Below, one piece after another: positions 8,120 to 20,352 of a stretch of 27,795 bases of DNA (the first letter of the stretch is position 1; every line of letters starts with the position of its first letter). The position numbers and the translations under genes were made by a program. Where the stretch lies: the NCBI GenBank assembly GCA_001586965.3, contig LUCW03001240.1, forward strand, positions 1 to 27,795, in the 5' to 3' direction. Under the pieces are notes generated by a model. It ran no database searches. It saw only the letters and a list, made by a program, of their open reading frames with translations, and was not told where the DNA came from. This DNA comes from Sphaeroforma sirkka (taxonomy: Eukaryota; Opisthokonta; Ichthyosporea; Ichthyophonida).

Positions 8120-9510
8120 TTTTCGTTTTGGAACCGCCTACTAGAGTAAATAGACCGTTTACAGTGGTTTAAGTGTTGTGTTGACTGTTGAATGTTGAGT
8201 GTTGACTCAGTTGGTGTTGAGTTGTTGACTGCTGAACTTGACTCTTGAGTTTTGACTTCACAACTGCGGTTTTGGTTTGCTATTTAAAAAAAAACTATTA
8301 CAATTTTTATCATTATGTTTTTTTATACAAAAATACTAAAAAAAGGTACAGAATAAACAAACAAACTAAAAAATATTATTTACACACCCATCACCCATGA
8401 TGGCCAACATCGACATCACATCATGCCGCATGTCATGAAGTGTACAGAAGTCAACATTTGTATGTAAAAAAAATGTGCATAATTAAAAATATGTCTGGTA
8501 TGTACCCATATGACTTTATGTCAGGGAGTCTTCACCCTTCAGTCTATACTGTATAATCTATATAGTCTGTAGATAATTGTAGAGAGGAAAGGTCAATACA
8601 TTATTCAATAAATATGTGTTATTTTAGTCAACACTACTCCACAGTTCACTCTCTCAAGACTCCAACAGAGTCCAGAACTCCAGACTCCAGTCTTCAATAG
8701 GGCAAACAACCCACTCGTATTATTTATGCAAATCAAAAGATACACAATTGATTTTAAACATACTCTCATGGAGTCCTGACCTGGACCTGACTGGCTGACT
8801 CGGTGTCTCGGGACTCCTCCATCCTTCGTCCTTCGTCCTTCGCCCTGAGTTCTCTGAACTTCTCTCTACCTGTATATTTTTTTAAAAATCTTCAAAGATG
8901 TATTCTAAATTTAAAACAAAATGATGGTACATACATACGAAGTTTTAGTCCACTGTCCAGAATCTAGATTTTGCAAGATCGAGCAAGCGACAATAACGTA
9001 TATACTATTTACATATTTTATATCTAAAAATTGCTACTGCTGGGGCGCTGGCCCGTGTGAGAGAGAGTAGTCCTTAACGTATGTACCCTGGCCCCTGGCG
9101 AAGATAGCAGAGAGGGGGGTGACACAGGAGTCCAACCGCCTGGCGCCTGTCTAAGGCCCAGTGCCCAGAAATTGGGGCCGGGGCCTGGGCCGCCTGGTCC
9201 GAGGGCCCTGGGAGTGCTGCACCCTGGACTACTGCGTGTGACCGTCTGGCTGCTACGCAGCTATTGCTTTATGACCCACAATTCCACGGCTTTAGCTATT
9301 GCTATTCAGCTACATATTGCATCTACACAAAGTGACAAAACTACTACGTAGCAGTTTTAAATACGTATTTATTGTGCTCCACTTCCGACATCATCAAGTT
9401 CATACCGTTCATTACCACACTTTAGAAGTTGTGGAAACTAAAGTCTGAATATGTTGAACCAAAATATCGGGCGCCTTGATTCAACAGACACGTGAAGTGT
9501 GAACCTGAGC
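8120..9510. other. Non-coding DNA with a GTTGACT-type degenerate repeat and a GC-rich patch
   Basis: A degenerate GTTGACT/GTTGAGT array covers about 8175-8265, followed by A/T-rich DNA. CTCCAGACTCCAG-type runs occur at about 8650-8695. A conspicuously GC-rich stretch at about 9030-9240 contains CTGGCCC/GGGCCTGGG motifs. No coding sequence is supportable. Confidence 0.45.
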
Positions 9511-9875
9511 TGGTAAACGACGTCTTTTACCTATGACGACGCGTTGAGACAGTAGTTTACCTTTTTTATTGGTCGACATGTCGCGACATCGGTCGCGAGT
9601 TCGTGGCATGTCTTATGGCCGGCTCAAAAGTGGAGAAATTAGATTCTCTGAATCATCAATATCTGAAAATTTCGCCAATCATCACGGGACCTTTCATCGA
9701 TTACCTTCTAAAAATTCCCGACTGTATGTATAACAATATGTCGAGTATGTATATCTATGCGACATACGATATGGTTTAGACGACTCGTCGAGACGGTCGT
9801 TTACAACATTTTTTTCAGACGACACGTCGAGACGGTCGTTTGCAATACTTTTCAGACGACATGTCGCGACCTCGT
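9511..9875. repeat. Two clusters of palindrome-containing repeats (CGACATGTCG type)
   Basis: Units of about 37-39 bp starting AGACGAC, containing a CGAC(N)CGTCG-like palindrome, then ACGGTCGTTT and a T-rich spacer, repeat at 9778, 9817 and 9854. Related units occur at about 9534-9600 (GTCGACATGTCGCGACATCG). A reversed piece (GTAAACGACGTC) lies at about 9512. The perfect palindrome CGACATGTCG appears in both clusters. Confidence 0.6.
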
Positions 9876-10394
9876 AAATATCAGCCCAGAGCCCCAGGTG
9901 TGAACACTGAACACTGAATAGTCAACGACACCTCTCTCCTCTGACTGAACAGTTCTCTTTTTTTTTTTGTTTCATAAATAGCCTTCATGATAGACATATG
10001 TTTTAAAAAAAAAACAAAAAAAACAACAAAAACAGCATTTTTTTTTTGGGTATTTGTTGTAAATAGAAGAACAGTTTCCAAAAAAAGGTAAATTCTAGAA
10101 TATCAGCAGACCTACAGTCCTACACTATATATGCAATCGAAATATCTCTATCCCTACCATGTAGTATAGAGGGAGGCATTCCATTTGGCTTGGCATCTTT
10201 CATCTTTGATCTATTTATGAATGTGCGCTGAAGTCTGGTGCAGTCATGTTTATCTTTAATAGCTATTTTGTCATCTGAAGATGAATAATAGCAAAGAAGG
10301 TGAGGCGACATTCTTACTACAAGTGTATGTATGGTACAAAGGAGGTGGGATGATATTATTATTACATGTATGTGTATGATGCAATAGAGGTGCA

Positions 10395-10700
<306 letters not shown>

Positions 10701-10701
<1 letters not shown>

Positions 10702-13490
10702 GAGACGAGTATTAATCGAAGATATAGTTTCGAGATTGAACGAAAATATAGTTTCGAGCACAGACTTTCCTGTTACATTCACTACAGACATTTGAGTCAA
10801 TTCAGATGTACAAAGAAAAAATAATAGTTTTGACTACGACGTGTTTGCTATACGCCTGTGTGTATACATACGCTTTGATGCGGCTACATGGCCTATGGGT
10901 GTGGTCCATGGACACGCGCGCCTTGCTCACAGCCTAAGGTATGCGAAAGTTCGGTATCGCAATGTGAATGCGTAAGTAGGTAATAAAATATTGAACCGAG
11001 TGTGTTAATGTAAATATAGAGTTCAGGAGTTATATGCATGTTCTTTATAGTAGGCATATGATTTGTCCGTATTCCCCTGTGCCCTGAGCAAATTCCTTAG
11101 AACGCACGCACAAGCGCATTCAACAACTGCGCCGGCTTTCTATACTTGATGTAGGCTGCGCTGGTTTTCCTTGTTATCAGATGATTCTCTGCAACCTTGT
11201 GCACACGAGTGCACTCAAGCCAGACACGTGCTCCAAAGCGTACATATTGTTGTTCGGTGCCTACCTAAACGATGCCAGGCTATGTATGATGCACAGAGCA
11301 ACAATAAATATCGTATTCGAGTCACTATTTCGAGTCAGGCACGTACACCACATCCATCCCAATGAACTGGCACAACCTTATATGCACATATCTGGAAACC
11401 TCTTAGCATGCCCTGTCGATATAGGCGAATCAGTTGTGGTCGTCTATACCCAACGAACACTATCAGTCCGAATACACTAATTCATAGACGCACACTATTA
11501 CACACACTATCCTACTCTGGCAGACACGTGACAGCATTAAGGTATCATCCAAGCATCGACTAGGGCCATATAGCACAAACACAGACGCCTCGAAAGTGTC
11601 CGTATACTTGCAGCAGTGTTACTCATAGGGCTATTGCTCATACAAACCATTGGACTGCATTTCGTTCATCGGAGTGTCAAGGAGTGACATCTTTCACATC
11701 AATGCTGACCGTCGTCGTAATTCTTTCGAAGCAAACAATCCGCTTATTCATGTTAAAAATAAAGAGATGGTACAGCGCACTTCAGCGACATTGTTGATGT
11801 GAATGCATTTTGATGTATAGGCACGTATACACATATATTTAAATACATACATCCAAGCGAGACAGACGGTAAACCATAGCCTTCTAAAAAGCAGAGTAAA
11901 CCCTAAAAAACTTAACCCTATAATGAGCAGTATAGGGTTTAGGGTTTGGTTGGTATGAGCCAAGCATAGCCTCATGTTCTTACTTAGGAGGCTATGAGCC
12001 AACAGAGATGTTCTTAATTAAATATGTCTATTTAGAAGGCCATGTCTTAGATATTTTGCCATGAACCTCTCGAGTACGATGGTCAGGATTTATTATTATG
12101 TACAAAATGATACAGGTATAGTCAATCAGATGTCATGGTGCGTTTAGAAGCTCAGCTTTCCGATCGAAAGACTCACATATGCTACAACCAAGGGGACCTT
12201 ACAGGGCTTGCTATCTTGATAGCTGTGCAAGATATTCCGATATATTCCGGAAACAGGTCCAAGTCAAGCATCCATTTCTTGGACATTGACTATGATCATT
12301 GACCTTAGATGAACATATTGCGTTCTCCCTTCTCGTCCTTCTGTACGTGTATCAGAGTTCACGTTGCTTGACTGGCAAGCAGTCATCTTATCAGAAAAGC
12401 AAATTGCATCACGTGGCAAATGCTTTTTAGCAATATTTACAGTATGTCGTTCACGTGCACACGTATTATGGTCACAAAATGAAAGTTCAGTAGGGCAGAC
12501 CTGCTACAGATAGTGGGATCGCTAGACAAAGATGGTATGTTCGAAGGTTGTAGGTAATATTTTATTCTGGGTTGTAGGTAATATTTCAATACTTAGCACT
12601 GACTACGATTTCTAGCAACCTGCTTGTCACCATGAATATCGAGATGTTGTGGACGAATACCTCAGTAGAGATTTCAGGCCATATAATACCCCGCATATGA
12701 AGTACTATTCGCGCATAAGATGTACCGCACTTCTCAGATACTTGCCTGCGTGTATTCTTCTTATGTGTGCCATTCCCAAATACAAGACGTCTCCAGCACC
12801 ATCAATATTAGTATGTAATGTAGTCGATAATCTTTTGGCCCTGCATGTCTCTCTCTCTCGCACACAATATGTGTACTGAGGTGTCGATCTATATAGGGAT
12901 ATCAGTTGCGAACGATGATTTGTACGGCTAATATTATCACAGTGGAGGATAAGGTATACAAGAGAAGCGCCTGAATTCATCTCACAATGCCAAACGATAG
13001 ATGGGCCTGTCAAGCTGTCGAGGTGCGACTGGAAAGTGGCGATGTTGTATTATGTCAGTAAAGTATAGCCAACCATCAGCATCGGCTTTTCAACAGAATA
13101 CGCCAGCACCTTGAAATCGACTATGAAGGCATGATATATCTATAGCATAGAATTGTCGGATATCAGACAGAATGTAACAGGTGGGAGTAGATTGTCGGAA
13201 ATACGACGTGTATATATATATGTGTGTGTGCGTGGGCAAAAACACGGCCACTCGTACTGCAACAGGCACACGACAGTGGGACACAAACCGCCCATCAGTA
13301 GATGCACGGCTGGCTTTTGGACATCCTTTTCAGTGTCCGTTTGACTTGGGAGAGCTGAGCTCGAAGCAGCACTGGTTTGGAACTTGAGAAAATTTGTGTC
13401 TCAGACCGTTGGGTTCTTTCAGACCTGTGGTTGTCCGGTACAAAGACTGCCCTACTTTAACAACCGTGCCAGGAAATACACACGCACATA
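10701..13490. other. Unassigned DNA, no supportable gene
   Basis: Mixed-composition sequence with only short open frames and no recognised domain. A small inverted telomere-like motif pair lies at 11914-11939. Unrecognised exons cannot be excluded because composition here is less repetitive than in neighbouring stretches. Confidence 0.4.
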
Positions 13491-13575
13491 CCACACGCAC
13501 ACACACATGCACACACACACACACACACACACAGGCACAGAAACAGGCACACACACCACATACACACACACATCA
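13491..13575 (+). repeat. CA dinucleotide microsatellite (interrupted)
   Basis: CA repeats with GCAC, CATG and AGGCACAG interruptions. The open frames rich in His/Thr or Cys/Val across it are repeat artefacts. Confidence 0.9.
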
Positions 13576-13965
13576 TGATGCATTCGAACACAGCAATGAA
13601 AAGAAGGCAGTAGGACTGTTAATACCTATTTACTAATGCAAAACGTCGTGTTGTAGAAGGCAAGTTTTTTTCTTAATGTATGTTGATTAGTGTCGATACG
13701 TATATAGGCTGAACACATAACGCACTAACATGCGCGCGTACGTGCGTGTTGAGTAGTACAGAGAGCAGTAGCTTCAGCATTCATCTGGGTATGACATACG
13801 TGAATATAACCTGCTATGGAGCATGGAACATGTATTCATAGCTACATGAGACAGCCTGTGGTGGGGCCTGAGCTAAACCGGGATCAATTCTGTAGGCAGG
13901 GAATAGTGCTGCTGCGATTTGCTACCGAAAAGGGGTATATCTGTCAATCGAAGCCGTATACACCC

Positions 13966-14640
13966 ACTACTAATACTATACTACTACCACGACTATTATT
14001 ACTACTACAATTACACTACCACCACACTACTATCAAAACTATTATTACAACTACAATTGCACTACCACTACTACTACTACTACCAAACTATTATTACTAC
14101 TACAATTGCACTACCACTACTACTGCTACTACCAAACTATTATTACTACTACAATCGCACTACCACTACCACTACTATACTACTATCAAAACTATTATTA
14201 CTACTACCATTGCACTACCACTACTACTACCATTGCACTACCACTACTACTACTATACTACTATCAAAACTATTATTACGACTACTGGTTGCGCTACCAC
14301 TACTACTACTGCTACTACTACTCATCATAACTATTATTACTTTACCACAATTGCTACCACTACTACTACTATACTACTATCATAACTATTATTACTACCA
14401 CAATTGCACTACCACTACTACTACTATACTACTATCATAACTATTATTACTGCTGCAATTGCACTACCACCACTACTACTACACTACTATCATAACTATT
14501 ATTACTGCTACAATTGTTGCTGCCACTACTACTACTATCACGATTATTATTACTACTACAATTGCACTGCCACTACTACTATTATACTACTTTAAAACTG
14601 CTACAATTGCACTACCACCACTACCACCACTACTACCATA
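13966..14640 (+). repeat. CTA/CCA trinucleotide compound satellite with a longer period
   Basis: About 675 bp of CTA, CCA and ATT triplets. Blocks such as ACAATTGCACTACCACTACT and ACTATTATTACTACTAC recur at roughly 50-65-bp intervals, which indicates a higher-order unit over the triplet background. Long open frames encoding Thr/Tyr/Leu-rich repeats are artefacts. Confidence 0.9.
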
Positions 14641-15144
14641 TAATCTCGCTCTCATGAGCACTACACATTCTGTTTATCGGCGCAACCCGCCTTCACCTGC
14701 CCACTGAAAGCCAGTGCGTGTGTGAATGTACTGTCTACCTACAAGCTATGACCAATCAAATAGCAGCTGCTCGTATGTAGTATGATACAAGACAAAACCG
14801 CTCACACACAACGCATCCCACAGATACCGCCTGTGCATCCTACTCTAGCACAGTCTAATGGTTCACCAAAATCAACCGTGAGGGCAGGGCATACAGCACA
14901 GTGTTTGATCGCAGTAAGGCTTTATAATAGAAATAAACTAACAGTAACTGTACAACGAAGTACATGTGCGTTACAACAGCCAGTACACGCACACATCACA
15001 GGGTACTCGCTCGTGGCGAGGCTTTATGGTGCATACACACCAACAAGGGGTTCAAGGGCCTTTTTGAAGGCTTTCGGGGTTTAAAGTGGTGCATATACAC
15101 CAATAGTACAACCAAGTACATGTGCGTTACAACAGCCAGTGCAA
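14641..15144. other. Region downstream of the Thg1-like gene, with duplicated segments
   Basis: AAGTACATGTGCGTTACAAC followed by AGCCAGT occurs near 14958 and again near 15115. A GGTGCATA-x-ACACC motif occurs twice between them (about 15028 and 15089). The second 26-bp copy ends just before the stop codon of the Thg1-like gene, so this is its 3' untranslated or flanking DNA. Confidence 0.55.
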
Positions 15145-16721
15145 TCACGTATCGGTGCGAGTCTTCACCTTTTTAACCGCCTCGCCAGCCGCGTCCTCCG
15201 TGTCGCTCGTGCGCTTCACGTCACTTACGACGTCTGCCTGTGCGATGGCTGTGACCGAAACAGCCTCAGCGGCTGCTGCTATTGCAAGAGCAGGTGTTGT
15301 GTCTGCGATGGTGTCTGTAGCGGTTTCTATGGGTAGGTCATCGGTTGCTGTTGTTGTGGTGCCACTTGTAGGTACGCTTGTTTTGTTGTCACTGGCAGTG
15401 GAAGCCTTGTACTCGTCCGCCAGATCATCCACTTCGTCCCAAGTCTTTGCAAAGATCAACTGGGCAGGTGGCGGTAGGTTGTGGGTTGTGAGTAGTGATG
15501 CCTAGGTTCATACAGTCCTCAAACAGTACATACTAATACTAGTTGTGAGTAGTGGTGTCAAGGTTCATACAGTCCTCACACAGTACATACTAGTACTAGT
15601 TGTGAGTAGTGATGCCTAGGTTCATACAGTCCTCAAACAGTACATACTAATACTAGTTGTGAGTAGTGGTGTCAAGGTTCATACAGTCCTCACACAGTAC
15701 ATACTAGTACTAGTTGTGAGTAGTGATGCATAGGTTCATACAGTCCTCACACAGTACATACTAATACTAGTTGTGAGTAGTGATGCCCAGGTTCATACAG
15801 TCCTCAAACAGTACATACTAATACTAGTTGTGTGAGTAGTGGTGTCAAGGTTCATACAGTCCTCACACAGTACATACTAGTACTAGTTGTGAGTAGTGAT
15901 GCATAGGTTCATACAGTCCTCACACAGTACATACTAATACTAGTTGTGAGTAGTGATGCCCAGGTTCATACAGTCCTCACACAGTACATGATACTATTAG
16001 TTGTGAGTATGATGCCTAGGTTCATACAGTCTTCACACAGTACATACTACTACTAAGGCTTCCGCAGCATGACTACAACAATAAGCATCTCGAAGACCGG
16101 ATGTGAAGGGGGTGTATTGCAATCCAAACACCCGGAAGTGTACAGCACGAGTACTACATGGGCGAAGAACCAAACCATTCAAGTCACACGCATTTACTGG
16201 ATTTACAGATGATAATTATATTTAAGATGCTTTCACGACGTCGGTCTGTTTGTCAGAGCTCGGTAATACCTTGCCTTGGTCGACTTCCTGGCCTCCATTG
16301 TACTTGAGTAGCTCGAATGTGCGTGTGATAACCTTCTTCCGCTTTGCCCAACACTGGAAGAGTACATAAGGAATTGGGGTAGACAAACGGGATTAGAAAA
16401 CTACCATCTGACGCAATGCGGAAAATCAATTGAATGACCAATCGCCAAGAGGCGTTCAGAACAAATGTCGAAGAATATAAAATGATACAAAACAATCTCA
16501 CAAGTGAGCGTTGAGATAGACAGAGATATACTAAAATTCAATATGCCGATTGCATTCAAAACGGACTCAGCATGTGATCGACTACCACAGTGCGGCAATT
16601 ACCTGGAAGTGGGGGTGAGTTCCATATGAAAAAAAAAAACAGTATTGAATGTAAGACATATGGCATGCGGTGAATACACATTGTGTGTAATCCTCGCACA
16701 CAAAACTTACATATGGATCAC

Positions 16722-16754
<33 letters not shown>

Positions 16755-19484
16755 GACGCTGGAGGGTCAAAAGTCCTTCCCATACTCATAATAGGACAGT
16801 AGTACACATGGGACATTCGCCACGGGAACAAAACGACAGACAATACCCACGAACTGTGCCTGCGTACCAATACACATGTCTAGTTTAACACTTAACGTCA
16901 CAGTCACAAATACGTTGCCGTGTTGAGACAGCCACAGGAGCTGTTGCTGGTTGAGCACATCTCTCAGGAGAGCAGTGGAAATAAAAACACCAAAAAAAGG
17001 TCATACAGACGATAAAATGCTCCTATAAACATAATAGAAAACTTTGAGAGAGCCTCATTGCACGTTAAAGCATATAGGCATTATGGAGAGTCAACTCCTT
17101 TTACAAGTATATAGATATGCTTGAGAGTTCCGTGGTCACACCAGTCCAACGGAGCCACAGTACAACACAACTAGCCTATATCATTTCAGCTATACTGGTT
17201 TCCTTTTACTATACGGATAATTGAATGCATAGGTCCACCTTGACACAAACACAGACCCATAGACATGAAACGTCCCACCTTCTCCTTAGTTCTGGGGTTA
17301 AACCCCTCCACCTCGACAATGCCTCGCTTCGCAAACGTGCCCATCTTGAAGTGATCCGGCATATCCTCCCAAACTATGTTCTTCCTCTCCTTTAACATCA
17401 CCTTCATCTGCAGAATCAGTATATAAATATGTGATATAGTGTTTTGAATAATTGTTGTGCTCCTCATGTACATCTACAATCCTTTGGGATAGAAAAATTC
17501 CTTTGCATACGAAGGTGTCGGGCTTCACCGTCTTTCCTGCACAAACAAGGACTTTCACACCACTACAGCATGGATATATATATAATCAGATAAGTGCACA
17601 AACACAAACATCAACACACATGTACATTTCATAAACAACCCGTACCGTCGCACACGAGCAGGCGTGTATTTCTTTCGGCTTGAAGTGCTTCTGCGCAAGC
17701 ATTGAGATGGAGTTGCGCTTGCAGTCCCAGTCCTGTCGCCAGAGCAGATTAGCCACAGCGTCTGATTCCTTGGGTAAAGCAAAGAGCCGACCATCAAATA
17801 TGGCTTCCATGTGGTCTACTTTTTTCTTGATGTTCTGTCAATTGATATACAAATGGTATGAGTCAGACAACGTACAACATTTCTAAATCCAGACTCACCC
17901 AGATATATGCAAAGACGACCAAAGGGTCATAACTTGCTCCACCGCAGCGCGCAACACTCCGTGTTGCATTGGTAGGGTCTGATTTATGGCTGTAAGTAGG
18001 ATTCGCGAGTTGTCGATGAGTTCACTAAAGAGTATATGTATACATATATATATATATATATCAATGTCAATATCAATATCAATATCAATATCAATATCAA
18101 TATCAATATCAATATCAATATCAATATCAATATCAATATCAATATCAATATCAATATATATAATATCATAGACAAAACACTCCAATCTATGCGGACTAGT
18201 CGCACTGCGTACAAGACACGTCCGGCCCTTGTGTTGTACAATACGCAGACGTTACCACAGAAAAACCCACGGTAGATATCCCATTTTCTATGCAAATTGG
18301 CACGTGCCTGTATAGATACTTTTGAATTATATATACTTCCACAGATACGTGCGCAAACAGCGTCAATACTCAGCGTTTCAGTTCTGAACTGGTAGGGCAA
18401 AGCTACATAATCCATCATACTCAAACCAAAACGGATCCTTTGTATGCATACGTATTCCATATCATGATCCACTCAGCATCCGTACCTCTTCTTTGGGCCC
18501 TTCGTATTTTTCTTGCATGAGATAGTAGTTGAATTTGATCGATGTGAACGACGCAATCATCGATGCGATTTTGGAAACGCGGCCATCTGCGTGAAGCAAG
18601 CAAAGTAACATCAAGATAAGTTCGTATTCTGAACATGTATGCGTTAGTTTGTCGTGATGGCGATGAACAAACCGGACAATATCACGACTACAGTACACGT
18701 GCCCCGAATACTAGTTTTGGCATGCGATATGCGAAAGAAAAAAACATCCTGAGATCATCAAACTAACATGTGTATGGGGCTCTTGTATGGCAAACGTGAT
18801 GTGGCATCAACATTCTCGTCGAAATCGTCGATATGATCTAATGGGTTCATATGCTACGATCACATGCGAGCATACATACACGAACAAAAGGCTTGGAAAC
18901 GTTGACATCGTATACTTGCCTATACTGTTAGAGTTGATATAAATACCTACAATGTTCTGATATATTGCTGAGCATGCGAGTATCGAGTGTTATCTCCAGA
19001 CATACAAACATACCAAATTGGATGTGAAAAATTGGATGTGAAGCAAATTATATCGATATACAACACACATTGGTATGACTGCACCGAAAGTAGGAATGGA
19101 ATGAGTATGCATATCTCTATTTTCCAATAGCATACACTTTCAAGGTATCGTTTAAATTGAAGTATATATAGATTTGATGTTTGTATTGTATCCCAGTTTA
19201 AAAAGTGCATAGACCGTGAATGGACATAAACACACAACTACCCCGATGTACGCACAAGACTACGTTTGAGTGCCATGAAGCACCATTATAATGCATTCCA
19301 ATGAATAATGCAAGCACTATGGCTAACCCGTACTTTCACTTTTACTTTGCTCATTTAACATGAGCACACATTATTATCTTTATCGTCGATTTGCGAATGA
19401 GCGCAGACGCTTGTTTGTCAAGAAATCGTCACTGGGCTTCAAGCGAGTTCGTGCAAGAATATATATATGTAAGTATACACACAC

Positions 19485-19524
<40 letters not shown>

Positions 19525-19669
19525 CAAATATCAATATATAAATATAAATATCAATATACATATAAATGTATATATATATATACACGCACACACGCACACA
19601 CGCGCACACGCGCACAAAACACACACTACACACGGACACGGACACGGACTCTATATATGGATAGATATG

Positions 19670-19702
<33 letters not shown>

Positions 19703-19704
19703 GA

Positions 19705-19751
<47 letters not shown>

Positions 19752-19783
19752 ATATAGATATATGTATATATGTGTATGTATGA

Positions 19784-19859
<76 letters not shown>

Positions 19860-19972
19860 CACATATATAATATATATATATAAATGTATATCAATAAATA
19901 TATAAATACATAAATATATATAAATATATATATATATAGTCTGTGCCTGTGTGTCCGTGTGTAGTGTGTGTG

Positions 19973-20013
<41 letters not shown>

Positions 20014-20352
20014 AAAATAATAGCAGCACATACTGTACATGATTATCTGGTCCATAGGCTTGCCGTTTCTGGCCTCAGTAGGCGGCGGGGTGAAAATCAG
20101 TGTAATTTCATCACTGCAGGTGTACCCACAAATCGGATTGAACTCCTTCATTAAATCAGCAAGTGTCGAAATCATTGCATTGGCAATGCGTGCATCATAC
20201 GGCTTCTGGAACCCTTTAGTAAAAGATGAAAACTTGTGTCCATCTAATCTTATACCCCAATTCATAGACTTATCTAGAGTACAGTCAAGAGCCTTCTCGA
20301 ACTCCTTCATTTCGGGTCCGACCCGTTTGTAAAATTGTGGATGGCGTGACAT
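15145..20352 (-). CDS. Thg1-like tRNA 3'-5' nucleotidyltransferase, six exons
   Basis: The start is at 20352, in a CACCATG context. Proposed exons are 20352-20034, 18586-18486, 17834-17646, 17407-17279, 16353-16270 and 15459-15145. Phases are 1,0,0,0,0; donors are GTATGT, GTACGG, GTACGG, GTGGGA and GTATTA; all acceptors are CAG. The product is 378 residues. Residues 35-38 (RLDG) and 80-82 (SDE) are the metal-binding carboxylate motifs of the Thg1 palm domain. KPYD (50), [10 protein letters not shown] (from 106), FDGRLFALP (153), WRQ..D..RNS (172-182), HFKPKEIHA and [13 protein letters not shown] follow in family order. Thg1 enzymes add nucleotides to tRNA 5' ends in the reverse direction. The HINNLYN segment of canonical tRNA-His guanylyltransferase is replaced by DCKRNSI, which fits Thg1-like repair/editing proteins better. 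The last about 85 residues form a Thr/Ala/Asp-rich tail ending KKVKTRTDT. The weakest junction is the GTGGGA donor. The two last exons are joined by phase and plausibility. Confidence 0.75.
15486..16056. repeat. 57-bp minisatellite, ten copies, inside the last intron of the Thg1-like gene
   Basis: Units start TTGTGAGTAGTGATG at 15486, 15543, 15600, 15657, 15714, 15771, 15828 (59 bp), 15887, 15944 and 16001. Linked variants define types in the order A B A B C D B C D A (A CCTAGG, B GTGTCAAGG, C CATAGG, D CCCAGG). The doubled B-C-D block shows multi-unit duplication. The array sits about 25 bp from the last acceptor. Confidence 0.93.
16724..16753 (+). repeat. TAGA tetranucleotide microsatellite
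   Basis: About seven perfect TAGA/GATA copies within intron 4 of the Thg1-like gene. Confidence 0.9.
18040..18162 (+). repeat. TA tract plus TATCAA hexanucleotide array
   Basis: A short TA run leads into about 16 near-perfect TATCAA copies (first variant TGTCAA), ending in TATATA. It lies in intron 2 of the Thg1-like gene. Frames reading poly-Ile-Asp or Ile-Ser across it are artefacts. Confidence 0.95.
19478..20009. repeat. Compound TA/CA microsatellite cluster in intron 1 of the Thg1-like gene
   Basis: Successive TA tracts (about 19498-19524, 19670-19750, 19786-19822, 19973-20009) alternate with CA/CACG runs (19563-19650, 19823-19862). The sequence ends 25 bp from the proposed exon 1 donor at 20033, so the first intron begins almost in the array. 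Confidence 0.95.

Noticed and set aside
13816-14707. Plus-strand frames of 63-189 residues rich in Tyr, Thr and Leu
   Set aside because: All are produced by the CTA/CCA/ATT triplet satellite, open in several frames at once with no start context or domain.
15122-15505. 127-residue plus-strand frame opposite the last Thg1-like exon
   Set aside because: It is the antisense shadow of the Ala/Thr-rich exon. The minus strand has the splice acceptor, stop and phase continuity.
15486-16056. CRISPR-like array
   Set aside because: Units are contiguous 57-bp tandem copies without unique spacers, in a eukaryotic intron.
16897-16970. Minus-strand segment [16 protein letters not shown] between an AG and a GTATTT as an extra Thg1-like exon
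   Set aside because: Its phase does not fit between exons 4 and 5 of the model and it matches no Thg1 family segment.
17452-17560. Minus-strand segment [15 protein letters not shown] as an exon of the Thg1-like gene
   Set aside because: Joining 17646 directly to 17407 preserves phase and gives the family-typical spacing, whereas this segment has no suitable in-phase donor.
18036-18275. Poly Ile-Asn, Ile-Ser and Ile-Asp frames
   Set aside because: Microsatellite translation of the TATCAA array inside an intron.
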